Under the pieces are notes generated by a model that made no database searches, was not told where the DNA came from, and worked only from the letters and a program-made list of their open reading frames with translations. DNA of 64,000 nucleotides from Gordionus sp. m RMFG-2023 (taxonomy: Eukaryota; Nematomorpha; Gordioida; Chordodea; Parachordodidae): assembly GCF_954871325.1 (NCBI RefSeq), contig NC_088775.1, forward strand, positions 27,071,561 to 27,135,560, written 5' to 3'. This document shows, piece after piece, positions 26,178-38,100 of the stretch. How positions within the stretch are numbered: the first letter of the stretch is position 1; every line of letters begins with the position of its first letter. A program made the position numbers and the translations under genes.

Positions 26178-29100
26178 AAAAATAATGGCTCAATATCTAC
26201 CCACTTACCATAGAGGTTATAATTATAAGTATAATAATATTAAAAAACGATTATTTTATCGATATGGAATTAAGATAATAAGTTAAAATTTCAATATTAT
26301 ATATTACCCGCGCCTTCGCTGTAGGTTGAGGCTCGGGCGATATTTGTTAAACCTGCATCTTCGGGATTCCCGCCTGGACCAAAAAAGACAGGGCTAATCA
26401 AAACCAATGAATCGACAGGGAGGACAGATGATGATTGGTCTATAGCGGGACCCGAAACTCGAGTATCTGTTAAGAGGCTAAAGTAAAATAAGTAACAAAA
26501 CATATCAATGATTTGTGAAAAGTAGGCTTTTTGTGGTTAGCGTAATTCTAGTTACTTATATATATATACTAAAGTAAAGGCATTTCCTTTTATCAGGCTT
26601 TAAATTGACCCTCGTCACAATGGCAAAAATTTTGTGTAGTATTATCTAGAGCCAGAAAGATATATTTATCAACTTGTGTGTAAACTATCTAAATGATTAC
26701 TCGACGACGGTTGGCGGAGCGAATATATTGGAAGGCGAGTTAAGTCTAAATCCTGCAACCACATCTCGGTGGCTCACCGAAGTGGTTCCGTTCGTGTCGG
26801 CAGGGCTGAATTTGTTGTAAAGCTTGGAAAACATGGAATCGTCGATCAAATTATCGCAAATCGAAGACCCCAACGAGAATCGGGTATGCTTAAGGACAAT
26901 ATTGTTTGAATAGAGAGAAGAGGTGGAGTGGGCGGCGAAAGAATAAGGTTGTTTGGTATGGACGGTGGCCGTATCTACGCGCGATTCCAAATTGAAGTCC
27001 TTGGAGATCGAAGAGGAGGAGGCTCGAGACGCGGAATGAGTTTCGCTTTCCGGGAAATAGAGCGCTCTGAATTGAGAATCCTCTAAGCGCTGGTAAAACT
27101 ATTCGTTTATATAGGGGGAGGAAGGGTAATTCATAATAATATAAGCAAGATTGAAAAAATAAGATAATTATTTGCACCCATCCTCAAATTAAATTTTTAT
27201 TTAATTACTAGTGATGGTATTTTAACCGCTTTTTTAAATCGCCTAAATCGAGGTATTTAACAACACAATAATGAATTCTACCTGATGGCGATGACTGATT
27301 AATAATAATTTGATCAGTTCAGAATTGGAATAACTGGAAAATCGATTTTAAATTTTAGATTCAAATATATGATCAATATAAGTAAAAAAAATTAAGATGT
27401 AAAATTTATATGAACAATTTATTTGTTAAAATCAAATTGTCAGAATAGTAAGAAAATAATATGTAAATTATGTGTACAATTATTTTGGTTAAAAAAAGAG
27501 AGAAAAGAAAAAGAAACAATTGTTGATTGTTTATTATTATCAGAGACCTGCAGGGGGCAGGGCCTAAAAAATTTTTAATTTTTTTAAATACCTGGGTCGG
27601 ACTAAAAAATTCTTAAATACCCGGGTCGGGCCGTATATTTTAAAACCGAATATTTAACATAGCCAATTTTGACTGTAAAAATTAAAAATAAATGTAATAT
27701 ATTTTAAAAAAAACCCGGTCCACGAAATTTTTATAAAAAAAAATCCGGAGGCCATGCAAATGGTATCTCTGCAGGTCTCTGATTATTATATTATATGTAT
27801 TGATAGGATTATTAATGTTATTTATTATTGTCAATTTATTAATAAGGATAATGTATAGATAGTATTAATGTTATTTTTTATTGCTAATTTAGTAATAAAG
27901 ATTATTAATGTTATTTATCATTAGTAAAAAAAAATTTTCGCGTATAAAATATAAAAGAGGTTACAAAGTATAAATTATGATTATTTAGTCTTCTTTCATT
28001 TTGTGTTAATTTGTTTTTTGGGAATTATCAATTTTAATTTTTTTAAATATACCCGAGCCGGGCCTAAAAAATTTTCTTAAAAATAACAGGGAGGGCGGGA
28101 CATATATTTTAAATGGCCGTTATTAGCTAATAAAATTAAAAATAAATACAATATATAAAAATCGGGGCCGGGCGTGAAATTGTACCTCTGCAGGTCTTGA
28201 TAAATATTAATAGTGTCTCGATCCGTTAACTATTAAAGTGGTGAATCAAAACTAACAAGTCACTTAACTAGTAATATCATAAAAGTAATTGAACAGGTTT
28301 AGTCTCAGTATTGTCCACTATATTCCACATTCAAACGTAAATTACTGTGTTATGTGTCGTGATCGCTATAGGTGATCGGCTCACCATTTGTAACATGGTA
28401 CAGGGTGGAAAACACCATCTTTCATGCACCCTACACTCTCTTGCGTTTGACCAATCATCCCTTTGTACATTATCCGGTACACACCATCTTGTGCATCAAA
28501 AGGTGCTTCCACTTCGACTATTTCTCCTTCCTTTTTTATAGGCCATGTATACAAATCCAACAACCATGACCACCCCAAATATCTGTTAATTCCAGCTCCA
28601 GCCATTATGATAATAACGAGGCTGACGATGTCTTTGGTAACCTCTTCTATCTCGTTGCCATTATATACACCTTCTACAGGCTTGCCTTCACAAACTGGCA
28701 ACTCCTGTTTTCTCATATACAAACCCACATACCTTGCTGCACACACTAGCTCTATGTAATATCTCTTCTTTCTAGTCACGAGAACCGTGAATACAAACAA
28801 TAAAGACACTATCATAACTAGCCCTATGACTGCATTAGTATTTTTCATCAAACTGAAGAGTACACAAGACCCGAACACCATCATAACAGCATAAAAACTC
28901 CTGTCTCTTCAATTCCTTAATGATGGCTTCACGTGCCACGAGTAGGCATCCAAAATTGTTACATACGCTATATAGGTGAGTGTGTAGATATACGTTGCAT
29001 TTCGCAAACACCAGCATCATTTTTCATTCTCTTCATACTGATGTGATGTAAACTTTTCTTTTAAAATGGTGAGATATATCAGAAAATTTTTTGGCAGCGA

Positions 29101-32100
29101 TATGCAAATTGAACTTCAGCAGAAATTCAGATAATATGATGGTCTTTATTGAGGCGACTTTCTAACTCGAGGCTATAGATATAGGGGAGATCCAACATAT
29201 AACTAGATTTGAAAGATATTAGATGAAACATTGCTTATAGCCTAAACGTCTATTGATAATAAAGGCGTAGCAGAAAGTGATATCTATATATCAAAGAGAT
29301 AGCCGGACCGATGTAATCATGGAATCATATCCCGGAGTATAAGAAGCAAAAATGGAAGAGAGTAAGACTAGAATACTGGGATAAGACGGAAGTTGTTAAT
29401 GGCAAGAAATGTGGAGCGACAACATGAGACATACCAAGTAAAAGAAGTGAGGGAACAATTATCAAAAAGTGGTTCGGTAGGGAATGTGTTTACCACTTTT
29501 GATAATGATAGACAATGAGTCCCCATGCTGATACCTTATGGAAGTTAGACCATGGAGTGATGGGAAAAAAGGTAGAGGAGGCAGTTGGGAGAGTTTTCTC
29601 AATGAGTGGTTAAACAATTTTTTGGATGGGATTGAGGTACGCATGGAATTTTCATTTGAGCAGTACTTGGCGCGACACAGGGGGACTTGGGACTGGAAGA
29701 AATGTGAGTTTCTTAGATGGACCAGGATGGCTATCATAGGAGTATTGCGAGTGTTGTGAAAACTCAGCCAAGGTTTCTATTGTGCTTGTTAGTATCATGC
29801 TTGCTATTGTCAGCAGCTTTCACAAGATATCAAAGCTTATGTGTGGGCTTGTTGGCGGTGCTAGAGATGACAAAGACCATAACACATTGGGAAATGAGTT
29901 TCATTCTTGTGGTGCCGATGACATGAGTTGGGGCTCCCGGAATCATGCTTACCCTAATGTATCCTCACGTGAAGACATACAATGTTTGCTGATACTATTT
30001 TACATAGCTTGCCAAAAAGCGCTGCAAACCAACATGTTTATAAAAGATTCCCTATTTGTCATTATGCTAGCGATTCTGATGTATATAACATCAGGAAGGA
30101 GAGAATGGAAAATGATGCTGGTGTTTACTGATCTTTGGGAAATTATACTGAAGGCAGTGTATGTAACCAATGGAAAGAAGAGAAGGGAAAAATCCCCCAT
30201 CTTAAATTTATCTGTTTAGTAAATATCATCTCAAGCTAATAAAAATTTTCCCCCAATACATTCCCCTCTCCCGAAAAAATGTATACAGTATATCATTATA
30301 AGGAAGAATTTGAAAGAAAAATTAATAAAATTTAAAACTTTTTAAAATAAACTATAATTCAATTTTTAACAAGCAAATTTTAAAAAAAGTGAAAACCCAA
30401 AATTATTTTTATATAAATCTAATATAGCCAAAGGTCTACAATAAGTGGACCTAAAGATCTCCAATAAAATTTACCAAATAATCCCCCCCCCAACCTTAGC
30501 AAAATCCTGGCCTATAGTACGTAACAATTTTGGATGACTACTCTTGGCGCGTGAAGCCATCATTAAGGAATTGAAGAAACACGAGTCTTCATGCTGTTGT
30601 GATGGTGGTTGCTTATTGGCACAATGAAAAGTACTAATGCAGTCATAGAACTAATTATGATGGTGTCTTTAATATTTGTATTAACGATTCTCGTGACTAG
30701 AATGAGATATTACATGGAGAGTGTGCAGCATCGTATGTGGATTTGGATGTGAGAAAACAAAAGTTGCCAGCTTATGAAGGCAAGTATGATTAAGGTTGTG
30801 TTAATGTTAACGAGATAAAAAAAAGGCCTCGTTACTATCATAATAGCTGGGGCTGGAATTTAGATATTTGCGGTAGTCATGGCAGCTGTATACATGGCAT
30901 ATAAAAAAAGAGAAAGAAATAGTAGGAAAAAAAGACCAAAAATCATTAAATTATAATATATAGATTAGATAGACAGTAAATATTTATAATTTTTATTTAT
31001 TTAAAGAAATAATAATTTAAAAAATATCGCACTAATATAATTTGATAATTTTATCCATGCATCTTTATCATAATTTTTTATAAAATTTAAAAATGTGCTC
31101 GGTCTGCAATGGGTTGGTTTTTAGTATACCAGCATGCCTATTTTATAAGTTTCAGTAAAATTAAATCTAAATAAAATAAAGTCAACCAATCAAATAATTT
31201 TTAAAAATTGGACAAACGGTTAAACGACTTTTTAGGGCGAGTGGGTAAATTTTTTTAAAAAAAATCATGGGCGGGCGAACGGGTTAAAGAATTTGAAAAC
31301 ATTGGGCAGACGGGCTTAAAAAAATTAAGATAATTCTATATAAAACTTGTTTCGATTAGCGAGAAAATATTTAATAACCACAAGAAAAGTTTTCTTTCGA
31401 AATTCAATTTTAATAATAATCATATTTTATAAATCTAGCAACAACGTTAAACGATTGAATAAATAAACTTCTCACTCGATAAAATATTCTTATCAATAAA
31501 AGAAATGAGCCAATTGATATTAAAATAAAATAAAACACTTTAAAAGAGAACGTATTCCGATTTCCGGAAATTTTAAAATGGATGCTCTGATTCTAATTTC
31601 CGGAAATTTTGAAATGGATGTTCCGGTTAACAGATTTGAACTAGAGTCTCGAATCAAAAAAAATTTTTTATCATTAAGAATTTTTTTTCCCCTTTCAATA
31701 GAAAATTTCTTTCATAACTTATGATGATGATTTATTGCTATGATGGTGAAGAAATTTGCTATGGATTCATAAAACTAACATACAACTATTGATCTGTTTA
31801 ATTGAGACAGTTATAAATGTTTTCAAATAAATAGCCGCGCCACTTCTAGGTGGGAAGAATTTTCCAACTGTAAATATACGCAGCTAGATAGTCTTGTTTG
31901 CAAAGTATGTACATATATTTATTAAGCTGCGTCCTAGCTCGTCTTTTTTCTTTTAAGAATTCAAAATATCTGTTATAACTGGCGATTTTTAAAGATTATG
32001 ATCAGCTGATTTATTTAAATTTCTATTCCTCTATTTATAATCAAATGACTTGTCAGATTTGACAGGCTATTAATAAAACTGATTAAATATTTATTAAAAC

Positions 32101-35100
32101 CATTTAAAATATATCGTAAAAACTTAACCCACATCTCTCAAACCTATAATTAACCCTAGCCCATATCTCTCTGACTTTTAATTCTACTGATTACTCCAGA
32201 TAATTATTTAATTTTAAATATATCTTATTCAATTAAAAAATTTCCTTCAGTTGAACATTCCTTGAGATGAGCTATTATCGAATTTTAGATTTAAAAAATA
32301 GGAATAAGTACAACTTTACGAGTATTTAAAAGATTTTCATCACATCACTTGATCTCAAAATCTATCACCCAAAAAAGCAAAAAAAAATGTTTTTCAGGCT
32401 CCTATTCTGAATAGAATTTTAAAAAAAAATTGAGTTGAGGTAGAACGTAATTTGTTTTTTTATTTACATTTGAAAAAAAAGTACCAAGCAATCTTGAATA
32501 TCGATAAATAAACTAATTCCAGGAAAATTCTTATATCATATCAAGTATAATTTAATGATAAAATCCGTTATCAACCCACCTCATAAAAAATAACGAAAAT
32601 AAATTGATATACCTCTTTTTCTCCCAGCAAAATATCATCGGCTCGGCACAGCGACACCTTGCCCTTATCCGTCATCCTGTCACAATCTTTGTTGATTTTG
32701 GGCCAGGGCAAAACCAACATGTCCAAAAAGGGCAGACCCGATCCGTTAGTACGGCTATCTAGTTCATCTTTCGATCCAGTCGTGGCATAGGAGTAGCCGT
32801 TGCTATCAACCTTGTTAGGGTCGGAAGATGAGTCGAAACTCTTGATCGGGGTAAGTTGGGCCGATGATTTGAGGCTAGTGTACATGTCAGAAAGGATTGA
32901 ATGATTGGATCTGCCGATGGGCAAAGGGGACGTGAGATTTAGGGCTGGACTGGCCCGTCTTTTCTTGAGGGAGAGGGGTGAGTTGAGATTCTTGAACCGA
33001 TCCGCCAGGGTGGCCACGTTGACCATATTGACGCCACCTATGGTAAAAGGGCTACCACTCCCGTTACTCACGGCCGGGCTAGCGATGGGTTCTTTGAGCG
33101 ATCATATTTTTTTTAATAAATGATTATCTGAAAATTATTAATAATAACTATAAACTTAAATGAATTGGAATAAATATTAATCAGAAATGCGCCAATACCT
33201 TTATAAGAAGTAAAACGAAAGCGTTTAAGAGTAAAATATTGAACTCCATTATACTGTTTATTGAATGTCCAATATTTTACCTTTAAATAATAACCATCAT
33301 AAACCTGATACATAATAAAGAAAGAGTCGATAATTCCTTTCCATCTTCTTTAACTTGATTTAAAATTTTGTTGCGATAATTATTTATTACGAAGAATAAA
33401 CAAAACACAAGCATCATAAAAATTCAAAGGAAGTAAAGTGTGTGCTGGTTAGATTTATTACTAAACCGCCGGCTCTTTGGTTGGCTAAATAGCTTCGACT
33501 TAACAGCCTAAAAAGCAAGAGACAATTAAGATTTTAAGTATGTCAATCATTTAATTTTCTAAATAAAGATTATCAGGTTATTCGATATCAAATCAATCAC
33601 TTTACAACCCAACCATCTCAGATTTTGTTAAAATTTGGTATACAAGTTAATGAAGTGTTGTTGATGAATGCAAAATATTAGCCAAAATATAATTTTTGGA
33701 TAAGAATGATTATCTAAAATTAGGATAACTTTAATATTAGATTCATTATATATATATATATCTATTATGGCTCATTAGCCCTAAGTAAACTATTGCATGT
33801 ATTTTGAATAAATTAATTTTTAATTTTTGAGGTTATTGTAATTAATTTTTTTAAATGTTTAAAACATTTTCACAAATTTAGATATTTTGTAAAGAGTACC
33901 AAGAACTGTTCATATAAAAATTTTTAAAAAAGTTGGAAAAATGAATAAAATAAAATAGCGATAGATTGTACTCAGTATTTTAAATAGCTTAAAATTTAAT
34001 TTTTCAAAATTTTTTATATTCCATAATATAAAATTTATAGAATAAAATCGCATTTTGGCCAAAAAATAAAATTTCCGGTAAGCGCATTTAAATAGCTAAA
34101 AACTAAATTTTTGCAAAATATGCCAGTCAAAGTTTTTATTTATTCGATAAGATTTATTGATTTAATTTATAGTGCTTGTAGTATAGATGTTTAGTTATAT
34201 TGATTTCTTTAAATTTAATTTGTACATAGCCATTTCGGATTCTTAAGAGTTAAATTATAGGTTATCCCTGTAGTGGTAAAAGATTGACGACAGTTTGATT
34301 AGTTTTTCGGAAGAATAAGAATATCAGGTATTGATGCATAATAAAAGGACTGAGAAGGTCCATTATGGTGTTATAATCAGAGACCTGCAGAGGTATCATT
34401 TGTACGGCCCGGCCCGGATTTTTTTTTAAAAAATTATTTCGGACAGGCCCGGGTTTTTTTTTAAAAAAATTTCAGACCCAGCCAGGATTTTTTTTAAGTA
34501 TATTTTATTTATTTTTATTTTTATAGCTAATAATGACGATTTCAAATTATTGATTTTAAAATATACGGCCAGGCCCGAATGTTTTTTTTAAATTTTCACG
34601 CCCGGGTCTCTGGTAAAAATATTACCTTTACTTCATCAGTACAGTATCAAAATTAAGTAAAACTAAGATAACGATATTTTATATCGGATCGGGCCGATAT
34701 TTCACCTATTTTTTAATATCGGTTGTCGGTAAATATTATAAAATTTTTCGATCGATACAAAATGGTGTTTTTAACAAAAATAAAATTATAAAATTTTTAA
34801 AAAAAGTTATATCTAAAAACCATTTATTTTTGTAAATAAAATCGAAATCCATTTTTATGTTTAATTTTAATAGTAATAATTAGATAATAAACATTCTGCC
34901 ATATTGTTATTTTTTTTGCATTCTGTTTATAAAAGTGTGCAATAATCTCTTTAGAATCTGTTTTTAGTGAAGCTAGTGATATAGTCCCCATCACCGCAGA
35001 CTGAGCTCTGATAAATTGGAAATTTTGGTATTTCTAAAAAGAAATCTTCGATTTATTAATTTTAAATATTAATTTAAATATTTATTTCAAATTTTATAAT

Positions 35101-38100
35101 ATACTTGTTTATTACTTATTATGTAAATAGATTAATGTTATTAATTATAATATAAATAAGTGATTTTTCAATAAAAATATTTTATATACATTTAGAATTA
35201 CAATTGAATTGAATATAAACTATAACTGATCATTATAATATATTTAAATGACTATGGTCTAGTTAAATTATAGATGTTATACTAATAAAAAGTATATTAA
35301 AAATTAAAACCATTGGTATCTTTACAGAATACAAAATTAGATAAGGTATCGGATCGGTAATCGGCCGATAACAATTTAATATCGGGAATATCGTATCGGC
35401 CTCAAAAAGTGGTATCGGTACACCCCTAGTATTATGGTTTAAAAAAGTTGTATATCTTTGATATTAAATTTTAAAATGGGGTTTTTAGGGATGTATAAAA
35501 ATACAATATTCCGAAATTTGCCAGAAGGCAATGCTAATCAATATCCCACGCTGAATCACAACTCTAAATGCTATAATTCTAATTAAACGGTGTTCACAAA
35601 AATAAATGATTCAATGAATTTATTTTAAAAATGGCTAACTCAATATTTTATCCAGAAAAATATTATGCAAGCCTATAAATTTTGCTCATAGATGGCACAT
35701 AGGATTGAACATCTATTGGCGAGATCTCGGCGCTTAGGTTATATTTTCCTGCTATGCTGTTTTTAAAAATCAGCTCAAACCAAACCGTTTAACAACACTA
35801 GTCTCGCCTAAAGGTCTGCATTTAAAAAATGAGCGGATGGGTTAAGAAACATTTAAATTATAGGTGGGCGGGCAGGTGGGTTAAAATTTCAACTTTTATT
35901 TGTTATTTAAAATCATTTAAGTAAACATTAAAAAAATATGCTCCCTGAAATTTCAACATTTTTAATACCAAAGACCGATAACTGAGGATGTTGTGGTCGG
36001 AAGAAATTAATTAGGTAAAAAATATATCGAAAACATGTTGGATTTGATTTGCATGGAAGTATACCATCAACATGGATGAAAACCTTATTTTATCCGTTTC
36101 CCTAAAAGCAAAGAGAATTCAATTAAATTATAACTGCAGTGTTTAAAATAGATAGCATCCACATCTAATCTTAAAGTAACGAGTTTTTGTATAATTTAGC
36201 AAAATTTTATCTACTTAATTTAGTTTAAGTTACCATTTATAAACAATTAATTTAAATTGTTTTTTTATATTATTAATGGTTTCACTTTTTATTTAAATAT
36301 CTCACTTGAGTAGAGGATATATTTCAAACGGATATCCTACTATGATGGAAACGATCAGTTGTTAAAGTAGCGCGCTATCTTTTTTGGTAGCTATAGCTAA
36401 TAGCAGGGATGTGAACCCAAACCCGGACCCTTTTAAAAGTAGAGGGTCCAAGGGTTCTAGGTGTCATAAAAATTTTAAAAATATAAATATTTTTAAAAAT
36501 TTTATTAACTTTTTTGTGGAATCATTTATTTTATCTTCACGTTTTTCTTTCAATTTTCTTCCTGGACTTCCATTTTTTAGAGATTGATATCATAAATTAT
36601 TTTCCAGTGTAATAATATTTTATTATGTAAATTTATTAATAGAAATACGTTGATTATTTTGAAGGAGAATTATTTTGTAGTACAAGTAATAATATTTTAA
36701 TTTAAAAATGCACAACAAGTTGGTCCTCAATTTGTATGATGCTAGAACAATTATTAAGTTTGAAAGATTTCTGTAATGATTTTACTATAGGAGCATTCAT
36801 TTTGTCGGAAGATGATTGGTGCCAAATAAAGGACCTTACTGTTGTAGCTGTTGAAAAAAAGAAGAAATAAATTTAATATAATATATCAAATATCAGTTAT
36901 TTTCTGACAGGGGAATTAGTGTTTCCTTGTGGATGGGAGTGAAACGAAATCATCACATGGGTTTTTTTAGTAAAGAACAATAAAAGTTCTTTGTGTGCGG
37001 TTTGGAGTGAAGAAGACATTATATTGGATGAAGCCGGGATTGATCGGGAAGATTTAGCAATTTAATGATTAAATATTTGTATGAATAAATTGGATTTAGA
37101 TATTTGTATGAATAAATGGGATTTTTAGACTATATGGGAACTTGGACTATTTCTAGTTGGATTGTTTTGGGTTGATAAGTTTAATTTTTAGAGGGAAGGA
37201 TTGAGAGTAAGGGGCATTCTTCTATAATGTTGCCAGCTGACCAGGATCGAAAGATTTGGAGTGATTCGGTTTTAAAGGTAAAACAAAATTTTTGTGATAT
37301 ATATATATTATATGATAAATTTTGACAACGCATAAGTACTAACCACTATACAGGGGTAAGTGAGATTAAGGGATTCTAGAATTTTGTTTAAATGTTTAGC
37401 TTATAAAGCCCAAGATAGAAAATATGTAATTAGTATTAGGCCGGAATATGAAAATAAGATCAGAAATTTAAGACAATAATATTGGTTATATTATATGTCT
37501 AGATGTAAATTGTACATCCAATTGGTATGGTCTTATTATTTGGTAGGCCTTAAGACTCATTGAATGGTGTTATAGGTATTCCGTCATAGGAAGATTAGAC
37601 CTCAAGATATGACAGAAAGGATTGCAAGATATTTAAATATTGGGAATTTATGCAAGTATATAATATAGAAGTGGATTTTTGTAATAAAGTATTTGTTATA
37701 TAATTATGCATTGTGGGTTTTTAAAGGGATGGACATGTGTGGGATAGCTTATTATTAAAATGTAACTATATTGTATATGTAATTCAGTTTCAATTAAGGT
37801 TGATATATTATTAGGGGATCTATTGAGGGTGAGTTAATGTTGTTTATTTTGTAGTAATTAACCATTTTTATGAAATATCGTGTAATTTTATGAAATAGGT
37901 GTAATGTGAATTACACATATGATATATTTAATTATTTTTGATTTAATGTATGAATTTGGTATATATACAAATTTGTAGGGATTTATATGATATATTGGTA
38001 GGAATGATGGTATATGAATTTGGTATATATATAAATTGGCATGGATTTATATGACATATGGGTTAAATATGAATTTGATATATATATATAAATTTGACAT

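Larger units (their letters stand above)
28330..30950. other. Endogenous flavivirus-like element (fossil)
   Basis: This is an old copy of part of a flavivirus-type genome lying in intron 2 of the host gene. On the minus strand (29035-28381) hydrophobic segments resembling NS2B are followed by the start of an NS3 protease-like region, with the family pattern DGVYRI, then Gly-rich spacing, then KDGVFH. On the plus strand (about 30513-30940) a diverged second copy of the same region occurs, so the two arms are inverted. Between them (about 29050-30220, plus) lie further broken hydrophobic frames, possibly from neighbouring non-structural genes. The base composition is richer in GC than the surroundings. 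The element is broken in many places, about eight or more, and looks old. The assignment rests on motif recognition by eye. Confidence 0.7.

Noticed and set aside
26700-26702. TAA after exon 3 as the certain end of the host gene
   Set aside because: The overlapping GTAATC donor leads in phase into exon 4 and then six more exons with no stop, so termination here is at most an alternative.
28463-28759. Plus-strand frame of 98 codons over the viral fossil
   Set aside because: It is antisense to the NS2B/NS3-like segment, and its composition follows from that segment.
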